Source of the DNA: a virus
Direction: 5' to 3' (one strand)
Length of the DNA stretch: 39,045 bases
Virus record (IMG/VR): IMGVR_UViG_3300035698_012462
Span: 1 to 39,045 of that record
A program made the translations under genes and the position numbers. Below are positions 8,290 through 17,497 of this stretch, piece by piece. Each line of letters opens with the position of its first letter. Position 1 is the stretch's first letter. The notes beneath the pieces were generated by a model. That model saw only the letters and a list, made by a program, of their open reading frames with translations, was not told where the DNA came from and searched no databases.

Positions 8290-9314
8290 AGCGCGCAATA
8301 CTTGGTGACATACATTCTAAGTCGGCCAATAAAGATTTAACGGCTGAGTTTTTTGATTCTTTTGCTAAGTATTGTAAAGAAAATCAAATTACTTCTTTGT
8401 GCTTGCTTGGTGATGTGTACAACCAGAGGGCTGTTGTTCGATCTGAACTGCAACGCATGCTAGTTAAGGCATTTAGTAAGCTGCTGGCAGCTGGTGTGAA
8501 AACAATAGACATAGTGGTCGGTAATCATGATCTAGATTCTTTAGACGTTACCGATCATTCTCTGGATGTATTTGAATGGATTTACCCCAAGTACATCAAG
8601 GTTCATACGGATGCCACCATTGTTGGTGACGAGATGTTTATACCGTATACTAGGGATTACGAAAAAATACAAAAGACTTTGGAAGAATGTGAGGGGAAGA
8701 CAGTATATTGTCATCTCCCCATAACTGGATTTATGTTGGCCCCCCGTTTAATGGAAAAGAACGGCGTACCCTTACAGTGGTTTTCTAAGGCCAAAAAGGT
8801 GTACGCCGGTCATTTTCATGCCCAACAACAGAAAGATAATGTGGTATTCCCTGGTTCTATATTTGTTAATACATATTCTGAAGCTGGTATGGACCCACAC
8901 TTTTTAGTAATAGACGATGGGGTCATGTCCATAGAACGGGTTAAAAGTTTGTGTCCTACGGTTCCTCGTTATTACATACACGAAGTCGATCCTACATGGG
9001 ATTACAGCGGTGTCGATTGGGATAACAATTACCATAAATTTATTATTAGTGCCAACATACTACAAGATTGTGTTGACTTTAAAAATGAGCTTGTGATCGT
9101 AGCTAAGGAAAACGCCCCGCGTAGTTTGCAATTTCAATATTTAACAGAGTGCATTCAAGAAGGCAAAATAAACGAGAATGCCACTTTAGAAGAGATTTTT
9201 TGTAATTTCATTGATGAAGATGGCATAAAGAAGAATTTTATGAAACGGTCTGAGAAAGAAGTAGTTAAAACTTTTGGCCTTAAATACATGAGGGACATAG
9301 ATGCCCCAGTTTAA
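8286..9314 (+). CDS. SbcD/Mre11-like nuclease subunit (T4 gp47-like)
   Basis: 342 aa calcineurin-fold nuclease of the SbcCD/Mre11-Rad50 complex, which trims double-strand ends for recombination. Metallophosphoesterase motifs are complete: D8-I-H10, GDVYN with D43, VGNHD at 79-82, and GHFHA at 175-179. The remaining C-terminal third is diverged and should form the SbcC-binding part. The SbcC-like partner is two genes downstream, with a small zinc-ribbon gene between them. Confidence 0.92.
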   Translation: MKRAILGDIHSKSANKDLTAEFFDSFAKYCKENQITSLCLLGDVYNQRAVVRSELQRMLVKAFSKLLAAGVKTIDIVVGNHDLDSLDVTDHSLDVFEWIYPKYIKVHTDATIVGDEMFIPYTRDYEKIQKTLEECEGKTVYCHLPITGFMLAPRLMEKNGVPLQWFSKAKKVYAGHFHAQQQKDNVVFPGSIFVNTYSEAGMDPHFLVIDDGVMSIERVKSLCPTVPRYYIHEVDPTWDYSGVDWDNNYHKFIISANILQDCVDFKNELVIVAKENAPRSLQFQYLTECIQEGKINENATLEEIFCNFIDEDGIKKNFMKRSEKEVVKTFGLKYMRDIDAPV

Positions 9315-9636
9315 TTATAAATGTGGTTGTGGACATGAATTTACTTACATAGTGTCCTATGATGATCGTAAATGTGTTACTTGCCCCCAGTGTGGAAATG
9401 CGGCCGATCTGCAATATGGTTTGCTTCAAGCGGCAGGGAAAACGGAAGCGTACGATATTGTAGTGCCCCACATAAATAAGAAGGGACTACGTGGTGTTAA
9501 TAAAGTTCTTAAAGATCGATGGTGGAAATATAAACTAGCTCATGATGTTCCGGATTTAATAGACAAACATGGACTAAAAACCGCTAAGAACCTTGGCCTA
9601 GTTAAGAAAAACAAAATTGTTGGCCCTGAGGAATAA
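9301..9636 (+). CDS. Small FmdB-type zinc-ribbon protein
   Basis: 111 aa. The first 40 residues give YKCGCGHEF then CVTCPQCG, the layout of the FmdB-type putative regulatory zinc ribbon. The rest is basic (VLKDRWWKYKL, GLVKKNK) and may bind nucleic acid. It overlaps SbcD by 14 nt and its TAA overlaps the SbcC ATG (TAATG), so the three are probably translated together. A role as accessory to the nuclease is inferred from context only. Confidence 0.75.
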   Translation: MPQFNYKCGCGHEFTYIVSYDDRKCVTCPQCGNAADLQYGLLQAAGKTEAYDIVVPHINKKGLRGVNKVLKDRWWKYKLAHDVPDLIDKHGLKTAKNLGLVKKNKIVGPEE

Positions 9637-11489
9637 TGTTTTTTTCATTTAATAAAATTACAATTAAAGATTTCATGAGCTATGAGAAGGCGGAATTCCC
9701 GTTCTGGAAGGGACTCACCATCGTAGAGGGTCTCAATGAAGACACTGGTAGCGGTGTTGGGTCTGGTAAGTCTTCCATTTTTGATGCATTAATATGGGGT
9801 CTATTTGGTCATCATCCTAAAGTGCTCAAACTTGAAGAATTAACCAGACGAGGCACTGACAGTGCCTATGTGGAGATACTATTTTCTGATGACGTCGGGA
9901 ATGATTATATTATACAGAGAACAAGTGATCCGTCCACACTTGAATTCTACATAAACGGAAAACAAAAATTATTAGAGAACAAACCAGCTCTACAGGAATA
10001 TATTATTGAATTATTGGGTTGTGATTATAATGCATTCTTAAAATCTGTGTATTTCAATCAGGGTACAGTTAGTAGATTTTTGATGATTCCTCCTGAGGAA
10101 CGCAAAGACGTTTTATTTAAGGCTCAGGGTCTTAGTAAAATTGACAACATATATGATCAAGCGTCTAGTGATAAAAAAGATTTAGATAATGCGATGGCTC
10201 AATCACTTACGCGGGCCACACAATTAACAGATACTATATCCGAATTGGAAAATGCTACTAAGTCTTTCAAAGAGAAGGCTCAGAATTTTGTTAAAGAACG
10301 TGCTACCGAAATAGAATATATAGATAAAGAATTGATTGAAGTAGAGAGAAAAATTGAAGATGCACAGGCCGATTCAATATGTTCAATTTCTCTTCCAGAA
10401 GTTGAAGCTTTTGAGAGTGAATCTGCTGCCATCGAAACAAAACTTAATAGCGTCAAAGAGCTTCGTGGTCATAGACTTAAATTAGTGGCCGAATGTGATC
10501 TCTTGGTAGATGGGATTGGTGTTATAGATAAAGATTTAAAGACCATGAGCGGTGTGGGTAAGCCATGCCCATTCTGTGCCAAACCTCTAGAAGATAAAGT
10601 GGCAGAGGAGAAGATCAAAAAATTCGACATAGATCGTATATCATTAAATAACCACTTGACTAATAAGAAGATAAGAATCACAGATTTAGAACAAGAAATC
10701 GTTGTTATCCCATCTATGGAGAAAGAAATAGAAGAACTTAATTTTAAAATTAAGGGTGGTCGTTCTACTTTAGATCGTTTGTCTGCTAATCAAGAAATGC
10801 AAAGAGTTTATTCAGATAGGAAGATGGAATTAAAACGTCAACGCGGTAAGGTTATGGTTAAACAAAATGAATATATCGCATTGGCTAATGATAACATATC
10901 AAGAATAAAAGAGCTTAACGCAGAATTTGATTCAATAAGTAATAATGTGGCTGCAGACAAGAAGAAATCCCGCATGATTAATGCTATGAAGGGTGCTTTT
11001 GGTCCCCATGGTATAAAGGCTTTTGTACTTAATGGTATTTTGTCAGAACTTAATCAGACCATAAAAAGTTATCTTTCGGTTCTTTATGAACAAAACGTTG
11101 ACATTGTATTTCACATTATACAGAAACAAAGACTCACTACCGACCCCATTAAATATAAGATTGCAGTCGAATGTTATGTAGATGGGGCAGATTGGAATTT
11201 TAATGCTCTATCTGGTGGTGAGAAACGCAGGGCCATATTGGCTGCTGATCTAGCCCTTGCCAAAGTGATGGCCAAAAGATATGGTAACGGGTTTAATCTA
11301 TTAATTCTTGATGAGGTAACTACCGATTTAGATGAAGCATCTCGGTCTAAATTTTATGAATTGTTGCAAGTATTATCTGAAGATAAAAACATATGTTTAA
11401 TTGACCATGCATTTGATGTGAAGAGCATCCCAAATGCCAACATGCTTCGGGTTGTTAAGACCAGAGGCATTTCTACCATAAAGGTATAA
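9636..11489 (+). CDS. SbcC/Rad50-like ATPase (T4 gp46-like)
   Basis: 617 aa SMC-type ATPase, partner of the SbcD-like protein at 8286. Walker A GSGVGSGKSS lies at about 38-47. Two coiled-coil stretches rich in Glu and Lys surround a zinc-hook motif PCPFC (C311, C314), which dimerises Rad50-type arms. The signature ALSGGEKRR is at S526, and Walker B LLILDEVTT has D559 and E560. The size resembles T4 gp46 (560 aa) rather than E. coli SbcC (over 1000 aa), so the arms are short. Confidence 0.93.
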   Translation: MFFSFNKITIKDFMSYEKAEFPFWKGLTIVEGLNEDTGSGVGSGKSSIFDALIWGLFGHHPKVLKLEELTRRGTDSAYVEILFSDDVGNDYIIQRTSDPSTLEFYINGKQKLLENKPALQEYIIELLGCDYNAFLKSVYFNQGTVSRFLMIPPEERKDVLFKAQGLSKIDNIYDQASSDKKDLDNAMAQSLTRATQLTDTISELENATKSFKEKAQNFVKERATEIEYIDKELIEVERKIEDAQADSICSISLPEVEAFESESAAIETKLNSVKELRGHRLKLVAECDLLVDGIGVIDKDLKTMSGVGKPCPFCAKPLEDKVAEEKIKKFDIDRISLNNHLTNKKIRITDLEQEIVVIPSMEKEIEELNFKIKGGRSTLDRLSANQEMQRVYSDRKMELKRQRGKVMVKQNEYIALANDNISRIKELNAEFDSISNNVAADKKKSRMINAMKGAFGPHGIKAFVLNGILSELNQTIKSYLSVLYEQNVDIVFHIIQKQRLTTDPIKYKIAVECYVDGADWNFNALSGGEKRRAILAADLALAKVMAKRYGNGFNLLILDEVTTDLDEASRSKFYELLQVLSEDKNICLIDHAFDVKSIPNANMLRVVKTRGISTIKV

Positions 11490-11490
11490 C

Positions 11491-11976
11491 GTGATACTAT
11501 TAGGAATTGATCCATCTACAAAATGTACTGGTCTGGCAGTATTTCACAATAAAACACTTGTTTTTACCGATGCCATTGTTGCCAATCCAAAGGATGGCGT
11601 ACGCCTGCGCATTAGTTCTATGGGCCATGGCATAGACAATTTTTTTGGTCAAATTGTTGATATTTGTGGCGGCATGCCTAACTCTGTTTGTATTGAAGAG
11701 GGTATGTATAGGGGCAAGGCCAATGAAGCTCTTAAACGTTTGTTAGGGGTAATAGAGTATATTATGCCATCATACACTAAGATCATTACCATCCACCCAT
11801 CTTCATTAAAATTATTTATGGGGTCGGGTGGTTTGAACAAGCTTCAGATGGCTACAAGTGCCCTAGATAAATTATCTACTAAGAAGGAACGTGCTATACT
11901 TGCTAAAGCAGTTAATGATAAACAATGGGACATTACTGATGCAATATGTGTAGGGTTGTATGGGATTGAACAATAG
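11491..11976 (+). CDS. RuvC-like Holliday junction resolvase
   Basis: 161 aa RNase H-fold nuclease that would cut four-way junctions left by recombination or before packaging. The RuvC acidic residues are visible: D7 in LLGIDPSTKCTG, E69/E70 in VCIEEGMYRGKANEA, and D147 and D150 in WDITDAICVG. The start is GTG at 11491, one base after the SbcC stop. It is the last gene of the recombination block before the terminase genes. Confidence 0.87.
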   Translation: MILLGIDPSTKCTGLAVFHNKTLVFTDAIVANPKDGVRLRISSMGHGIDNFFGQIVDICGGMPNSVCIEEGMYRGKANEALKRLLGVIEYIMPSYTKIITIHPSSLKLFMGSGGLNKLQMATSALDKLSTKKERAILAKAVNDKQWDITDAICVGLYGIEQ

Positions 11977-11991
11977 AGAAAGAGAATAATC

Positions 11992-12519
11992 ATGGCAGAA
12001 TCAAAGGCAGAATCAAAGGCAGAATCAAAGGCAGAATCAAAGGCAGAACCAAAACACGATAGGAAGTCTATAGCGCTCCAACAATCTCCTGTTGATAAGG
12101 CTTTGATTGATCAAAACGGAGCATTGCGTGATGCTATTAATGAGAAGACGGATATTTCTTCTTTATTATCTGGTGCCACTGAATGGATGGGTAATTACGG
12201 CATTATCTCTAGCTGGCATTATAATAACATTGTATTAGACTTACTTAGCTCGGTTCCATACTTATATAACGTTGAATTAGAAATAAACACCGAAAAGAGA
12301 TATATAAAATGTGTGGTGTATGTCAACATGTGGTATTTTTTAGGGCGAAAGGATCGATGGCGTCGATTGTGTGAATTGGGGCACTATAAGAGACATATGT
12401 TTGACCGTCTCGCGTTTGTTATGCATGAATATGCCCCTAAATACAATGTGGACGCATCAATTATATATGGAAAACCAAAACGATCAATCTCCGGAGACAA
12501 TACAGACGGTGCCGCATAG
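11992..12519 (+). CDS. Hypothetical protein with AESK repeats, 175 aa
   Basis: I do not recognise the fold. Residues 2-21 are five AESK/AEPK repeats encoded by a perfect 12-bp tandem repeat, giving a charged flexible tail. The rest is rich in Trp and Tyr (WMGNYGIISSWHYNN, MWYFLGRKDRW) and mixed alpha/beta in appearance. It sits directly before the small terminase and overlaps it by 53 nt, so it may belong to the packaging module. ATG 11992 follows GAAAGAGAATAATC, a weak ribosome binding site. Confidence 0.8.
   Translation: MAESKAESKAESKAESKAEPKHDRKSIALQQSPVDKALIDQNGALRDAINEKTDISSLLSGATEWMGNYGIISSWHYNNIVLDLLSSVPYLYNVELEINTEKRYIKCVVYVNMWYFLGRKDRWRRLCELGHYKRHMFDRLAFVMHEYAPKYNVDASIIYGKPKRSISGDNTDGAA
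11995..12054 (+). repeat. 12-bp tandem repeat, four perfect copies and one variant
   Basis: GCAGAATCAAAG occurs four times without a break from 11995 to 12042, then once as GCAGAACCAAAA. The period is four codons, so copy-number change by slippage would alter protein length without a frameshift. Confidence 0.95.
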
Positions 12520-13102
12520 GACGATACCTCTAGAATTAGAACCTACCCTATTCTTCTTGTGGTTTAGTGGCTTGTCCTATAGTGACATAGCCAGACAATA
12601 TGACAATACTGAAACTCCATTTAGTGCGTCTCAATTGGGTTCATTCTCCAAAAAACATGGGTGGCCAACGCGCAAGAAGAATGTATTAGATAACTTGCGG
12701 AGTGATTTTGATGACATAATACAACATTCCAGAGCCAAAAAGATGACTTCTGTGGCCATGGCTGTTGATACGGTTTCAGAAATGATTATCAAAGATGTTA
12801 CTGACTTTAGAAGTAATCCAAAATCTTTTTGGGATCAAGTATATACAAAACAGCGCCCACGTCCATTCTGGATGGCCAAATCTGTAGACGATCTTGTTAA
12901 TTTGTTCAAGTTGCAAAGTTATTTAGAGGGTCGTAAAGAGGATGAAGATGATGGGGCTGACGCTGGATTTACTGTAGAACAGAGATCTACCCTATTAAAG
13001 ACACTTTCAGATTTAAGGGGTGCTTCTAATACCACACCTGAATTAATTGATGGTGTTGTTGATGCAGAAGTAATTGTGGATTCTAAAGATGGCAATAAGT
13101 AG
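12467..13102 (+). CDS. Probable terminase small subunit
   Basis: 211 aa from ATG 12467. Small terminases recognise phage DNA and hand it to the large subunit. Residues about 28-65 (WFSGLSYSDIARQYD then SASQLGSFSKKHGW) read as a helix-turn-helix of the kind found in small terminases, followed by a helical oligomerisation region and an acidic tail. It directly precedes the large terminase. The frame is open upstream to 12371, but ATG 12467 gives the better N-terminus even though no strong ribosome binding site is visible. The family call rests on the HTH and the position. Confidence 0.65.
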   Translation: MENQNDQSPETIQTVPHRTIPLELEPTLFFLWFSGLSYSDIARQYDNTETPFSASQLGSFSKKHGWPTRKKNVLDNLRSDFDDIIQHSRAKKMTSVAMAVDTVSEMIIKDVTDFRSNPKSFWDQVYTKQRPRPFWMAKSVDDLVNLFKLQSYLEGRKEDEDDGADAGFTVEQRSTLLKTLSDLRGASNTTPELIDGVVDAEVIVDSKDGNK

Positions 13103-14969
13103 ACAAGATGAAAAGCGCATGCGAGTGCTCAGGGATGCTCCCATAAAGACCCGTGAGGACTTTGCTGCTTATGTTTCTGGGTTTTTAGATGTTCATTTGG
13201 CTTCTCAGGTTCTAACACCAGGACATTCCAACCCCCTAGACTTTGCATGGGACATTTATAGAACGGCCATGATGCCGAATGCCTCTCATGTGCCGACTAC
13301 ATTTCTGGGGTTGGCAAATCGTGGTGGTCAAAAAACTCTTACATGCTCAGTCATCATTACATTACTTTTGGCACACGATCATTTACGTGACATTATCCAC
13401 ATGGCATCTATTGCTCCGCAGTCAGAAGTGTTACATAAAGTGTGGCTAACTCGTCATAAAGCATTGCCATTTATGGGGGAGATCTTTAAAGATTTTTCCA
13501 TGCGTAGGACTAAAGTCCAAAGTGGTAGGAGCCTTACCATTACATGGGGTACGATGGATGCTGTGAACGCCCATCACGGTGGTGTTTTAATTCAGGATGA
13601 GGTCGATTTAACAGATCCCGTAGTTTTTGATGAGTCTAAAGGTATGTTGATTTCTCAAGAGGGTAGATCTCCTCTTAATATTATGATTTCATCTCGTAAG
13701 TACGCTGTTGGTAACATTCAAAATATATTAGACAAGTCTGAGCAAGATGAGGAATACTCCAGTACCATAAAAGTACATAAATGGGGACAATTAGAGACCG
13801 CAAGAAAATGTTATGATGAAAGATCTGGTACTTTTGGTCACGAAATAATGGTCGATCAAGATGGATTGTCAGCTTTGTCTTTTCATGATTGGGACAAATT
13901 AGGGCAGACTGATAAGAATAAATTTCAAAAGCAAACGGGATATAAGAATTGTTTACAATGTGGTATTTTTTCGTTTTGCTTGGGTCGCCTTAAAGATCAG
14001 ATAGACAATATCCACCTCACTCCTATCAATGACGTTGTTAAATTCTTTAGAAATGATAATAGGGAGTTCTTTAAATCTCAGAGACTCAATTATAAACCTT
14101 CTACCAAAGGTTTGATTTACCCCACATATGATCCGAGTGTTCACAATAAATCTATGGTAGAGTTGGTGTCATTGTTGAGTGGCAAAGAAAAAAATAAGGA
14201 CACCGATTTTGAAGCTTTAATGAAACTCGTTGTGAAAGGCAAAATGCCTCTATATATGGGGGTCGACTTTGGTTTTAATAGCGCTGCAGCTACTTTATTA
14301 ACCATAAAAAATGATAAAAATGATCGTCCTACGGCTATCGTTCTTGATGAACTGCCCTTGAGCGGTTTTTCCGACAGAGAATTTGCTTTAGAGACATATA
14401 CTAGATGGGGTATGTATCCAATAATATATATATTTCCTGACGTTGCGTCTCCGGGTGGTATTAAAGAATTTAGAGAGGTGTGGGGATCTAAAACGGGGGT
14501 GTGTTCTACAACCAATAAAGACGTGTCTTATGGCATAAGCATTATGAGAAATCTTTTTATGTGGCCAGGTACTACTGAGCCTCATCTGTTTTTTAATAGA
14601 GACAAATGCCCTGGATGCAGGACTGCTTTTAGGAATTATAGATATAGGATTGACACCAAAACCACAGACCCCATAGACAAGGTTTTTAAATTTGCAGACC
14701 ATTTACCGGATTGTGTTAGATATCCTATAGCTACCCTATTAGGTACCACTCCATTTACGGTGTCTTTCGGTGAACAGAAGGATGGTCAATCATTAGAAGA
14801 CCAGACGGTAGTATCATTAGATGGAAGCGAACCACTGGTTAGGGCTCCAACTGGTGATGAATTATTAAATATTTTGGGCCATCACGTTGGGGCCGGAGAT
14901 ACTACTGATTCTAGGTCTGAAGAAGACAAGGCTAAATTTAATTTTAGTTTTGGAAAAGGTGGCGGGTAG
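13089..14969 (+). CDS. Terminase large subunit (ATPase and nuclease)
   Basis: About 626 aa. It pumps DNA into the prohead and cuts it. The ATPase has a variant Walker A, LANRGGQKT (Gln where Gly usually precedes Lys), near residue 80, and Walker B GGVLIQDEVDL near 170. The RNase H-like nuclease starts at YMGVDFGFNSAA near 390, and DHLPDCVRYPI near 537 holds a late Asp. Unusual Cys clusters, CLQCGIFSFC near 290 and CPGC near 512, suggest a zinc site. ATG 13089 overlaps the previous gene by 14 nt with a weak TAAAG; an ATG nine codons later is possible. Confidence 0.87.
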   Translation: MAISRQDEKRMRVLRDAPIKTREDFAAYVSGFLDVHLASQVLTPGHSNPLDFAWDIYRTAMMPNASHVPTTFLGLANRGGQKTLTCSVIITLLLAHDHLRDIIHMASIAPQSEVLHKVWLTRHKALPFMGEIFKDFSMRRTKVQSGRSLTITWGTMDAVNAHHGGVLIQDEVDLTDPVVFDESKGMLISQEGRSPLNIMISSRKYAVGNIQNILDKSEQDEEYSSTIKVHKWGQLETARKCYDERSGTFGHEIMVDQDGLSALSFHDWDKLGQTDKNKFQKQTGYKNCLQCGIFSFCLGRLKDQIDNIHLTPINDVVKFFRNDNREFFKSQRLNYKPSTKGLIYPTYDPSVHNKSMVELVSLLSGKEKNKDTDFEALMKLVVKGKMPLYMGVDFGFNSAAATLLTIKNDKNDRPTAIVLDELPLSGFSDREFALETYTRWGMYPIIYIFPDVASPGGIKEFREVWGSKTGVCSTTNKDVSYGISIMRNLFMWPGTTEPHLFFNRDKCPGCRTAFRNYRYRIDTKTTDPIDKVFKFADHLPDCVRYPIATLLGTTPFTVSFGEQKDGQSLEDQTVVSLDGSEPLVRAPTGDELLNILGHHVGAGDTTDSRSEEDKAKFNFSFGKGGG

Positions 14970-14996
14970 TATATAATAATGTTATAGGAGGACTAT

Positions 14997-15377
14997 ATGT
15001 CAACTGGCATCTTTATAGTAGATCTAATGACTTATGACGATACGGGTAGTACTAATGACCCATATCAATCCATTTTGAGGTGGCGCAAAGAGAGTAATGT
15101 TACTGGACTTAATTACGCTGCAGCTCAAAATCTAGTATTAGCCACTGGTAATCACACCATTGGACTACCTTCAACGCCGCTACAGTGGGTATATATTGAA
15201 ACAGACCAAACAGTAAATGTTAGATTTGATGGATCTGTGACAGACGATGTGGTTGTTTCTCCATCTGTTGCTGGTACGAAGGATGGAATGTTCCTTAAGA
15301 GGGGCGCTTTTGCATCATTGGTTCTCAATGTTCCTGGTGCTACTTCTGCTAATGTTACCGTGTTTGCGGCTTATTGA
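14997..15377 (+). CDS. Small beta-rich probable structural protein
   Basis: 126 aa, not recognised. It is rich in Val, Thr, Ser and Gly with alternating strands (VNVRFDGSV, TDDVVVSPSV, ANVTVFAAY) and almost no charge in its second half, as in capsid decoration or connector beta-sandwiches. It lies between large terminase and portal and has the strong site ATAGGAGG before its ATG. The spacer upstream (14970-14996) contains TATAATAATG, a possible promoter -10. The exact role is unknown. Confidence 0.8.
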   Translation: MSTGIFIVDLMTYDDTGSTNDPYQSILRWRKESNVTGLNYAAAQNLVLATGNHTIGLPSTPLQWVYIETDQTVNVRFDGSVTDDVVVSPSVAGTKDGMFLKRGAFASLVLNVPGATSANVTVFAAY

Positions 15378-15385
15378 GGTTATAA

Positions 15386-17017
15386 ATGGATAACGACAAT
15401 AGTAAGAAAATTTCGTTTTGGAAGAGTGCTGCTAGTTTAGTTGGTAATGGCATGGACTTTTTAAACACTTCTGCTGAAGGTTTGCTAGAAAAAGCCAAAA
15501 AGAAGAAACCTGGGCTATATGAGGTTCAACGCATATCTATTGTAGATAATCTTGAAATGGCTCAGCCTCAAGAAGACTATCTTGAGAGATTTTCATTTTT
15601 GAGTTTTGGTACTCTTAATCTAATGGCTAAAAAAGATACGATTATTGCTGCCATTATTGGTAGGCGCATTAGTCAAATATCAAAATTTGCAAGGGTTTCT
15701 AAAAATAAACATCAGACTGGTTTCCGTATTGTTAAGGCTGACGATTCTCCTTTTGCCGATGAAAAAGAGGCCGAAGGTGCCATGTTTTTGCAGAAATGGA
15801 TATCAAACATGGGTTATGAAGATCGTCCTCCAGAACAAAAATTAACTTTTGAAGAATTTTTGAAGCGCTCTACCAATGACATCATGGTCTTTGATCAACT
15901 GAGCATAGAAAAAATCCCTACCAATGATGGCTCCATTCATAGTCTTTGGCCTGTAGATGCTTCTACGATAAGGTTGGCTCGCAAATCTGCTAAACCAAAG
16001 ACCCCCGGCCAGTTGGCTACTCCTGGGACAATGAATAGTTCTGTGGATTATGACAGTGAAGCAGAGCGTACTATAGCCATAGACGAAAGACATGAAGACA
16101 TTGAACCTGGGGAAATTGCCTTTGTGCAGGTTGTAAATGGTAAGATTGTTACTCAATATACCAGAGAAGATTTGGTTTTTAAAACTTTTAGCCCAACCAA
16201 CGATGTAACATTAAACGGTTATTCAATGGGGTTTCTAGAAAAACTGGTTACTACTGTTACTTCTCACATCTTTGCCGAATCACACAATCGACTTTTCTTT
16301 ACTCAAGGTTTTTCGACACGTGGGATTCTTGTGTTACGAGGTAATATTCCTCAGCAACAATTGGATGCATTTAGACGTCAGTGGTATGCACAGGTTTCAG
16401 CTGCTCCGAACTCTTGGCGCACGCCCATTATTGGTGGAGAAGAGCTTGAGATTCAATGGGTTCCACTTCAGATGAACAACAGAGACATGGAATACTCTTT
16501 CTGGATGGAATACCTTGTCAAAATTATTTGCGCCCTTGCTTTAATTAACCCCCTTGAGATCGGGTGGGCTTCGGCTCCGTCTGGATCTACGATGGGGGAT
16601 TCTGGAAAGCGTAATGAGATCATGCTTACTGAATCTAAGGACGTTGGTCTTGAGCCAATTCTTAGATTTTATGAAGACGTTATTAACCGAGAATTAATGC
16701 CATTTATAGACCCAAAATTGGCTGGCATATATAAGTTTGTGTGGGTTGGTTTGGGTCAGGATAGTCCATCAGAAGAAGTCAATCGTTTAATTCAAGAGCT
16801 TAATAATTATAAGACTCTTAATGAAGTGCGTGCTGACATGGAATTGCCACCCATTGGTGAGCCACTTGGGAGTTTCATTCTTAACCCCACCCTCATTCCG
16901 TTTTATCAGGCAATTTATTTTCCTGAGCCTACAGATGATGGTGCCACATCTAGTGACAAGGTGGGCAAGACCAAGAAAATCAAAAATAAAGAATCCAAGA
17001 AAACCAGAAAAAAATAA
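15386..17017 (+). CDS. Portal protein
   Basis: 543 aa. The dodecameric portal is the gate through which terminase packages DNA. Recognisable features are the region around residues 80-100 (KKDTIIAAIIGRRISQI), a GFRI segment, a central alpha/beta domain with WPVDASTIR and FVQVVNG, the NSWRTPIIGG stretch before the long stem helices, and a C-terminal helical region. The last 20 residues are strongly basic (KTKKIKNKESKKTRKK). Position after terminase is canonical. No frame disruption is seen. Confidence 0.82.
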   Translation: MDNDNSKKISFWKSAASLVGNGMDFLNTSAEGLLEKAKKKKPGLYEVQRISIVDNLEMAQPQEDYLERFSFLSFGTLNLMAKKDTIIAAIIGRRISQISKFARVSKNKHQTGFRIVKADDSPFADEKEAEGAMFLQKWISNMGYEDRPPEQKLTFEEFLKRSTNDIMVFDQLSIEKIPTNDGSIHSLWPVDASTIRLARKSAKPKTPGQLATPGTMNSSVDYDSEAERTIAIDERHEDIEPGEIAFVQVVNGKIVTQYTREDLVFKTFSPTNDVTLNGYSMGFLEKLVTTVTSHIFAESHNRLFFTQGFSTRGILVLRGNIPQQQLDAFRRQWYAQVSAAPNSWRTPIIGGEELEIQWVPLQMNNRDMEYSFWMEYLVKIICALALINPLEIGWASAPSGSTMGDSGKRNEIMLTESKDVGLEPILRFYEDVINRELMPFIDPKLAGIYKFVWVGLGQDSPSEEVNRLIQELNNYKTLNEVRADMELPPIGEPLGSFILNPTLIPFYQAIYFPEPTDDGATSSDKVGKTKKIKNKESKKTRKK

Positions 17018-17051
17018 GAACATAATAATAAAACATTAGGAGAAAATAATT

Positions 17052-17489
17052 ATGGTAAGAAAGAAGAAACATATACAATCTGATGTGGCTAAACCAATTG
17101 AAAAAAAGAGTGCTTTAGAAGACATTAAATTTAAATATGATTTATTGTCGTATGTGGAAAAACTCAAGACTTGTGAGAACTTTCCATTTATTACTAAACT
17201 TAAGCCGCCTGATAATGTGAGGGATTTTATCTTGGCTTCTTATGGTGCTTGGGTTGCTAGTCTAGAGAATCCAAGCGGCAATGGGGTGGGGGCAGAGCCG
17301 AAGGAACCGGTGGGTAATCAAGAACAACTTAAGCCTCAGTTTAATCAAATGGAGATGCAGTTTTTGAAACAATTTATTAACAAAGCCATAAGTAAGGGTA
17401 TGCCACAGCAACCAGGAATGTCATCAGGCGTCAATGCTAATCAAGTACCAATACCCATGAATAACAACAACCCACCACCAATCACATAG
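17052..17489 (+). CDS. Hypothetical protein with Gln/Asn/Pro-rich tail, 145 aa
   Basis: Not recognised. The N-terminus is basic (MVRKKKHIQ), the middle (SALEDIKFKYDLLSYVEKL) is helical, and the last 50 residues are low-complexity Gln, Met, Asn and Pro. AGGAGAAAATAATT precedes ATG 17052. It lies between portal and the trigger-factor-like gene, so a role in head assembly is likely but unproven. Confidence 0.8.
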   Translation: MVRKKKHIQSDVAKPIEKKSALEDIKFKYDLLSYVEKLKTCENFPFITKLKPPDNVRDFILASYGAWVASLENPSGNGVGAEPKEPVGNQEQLKPQFNQMEMQFLKQFINKAISKGMPQQPGMSSGVNANQVPIPMNNNNPPPIT

Positions 17490-17497
17490 AGGATAAC

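Noticed and set aside
11995-12054. A CRISPR-like or origin iteron repeat
   Set aside because: The 12-bp units are contiguous without spacers, are in frame with an AESK coding tail, and no AT-rich unwinding region adjoins them.
12371-12466. A longer N-terminus for the small terminase from ATG 12371
   Set aside because: It would overlap the upstream gene by about 150 nt and adds a Cys/Met-rich sequence unlike terminases.
14141-14702. Two antisense reading frames over 100 codons inside the terminase gene
   Set aside because: They lie wholly within a well-supported gene, lack ribosome sites and have unremarkable composition; they are mirror frames.
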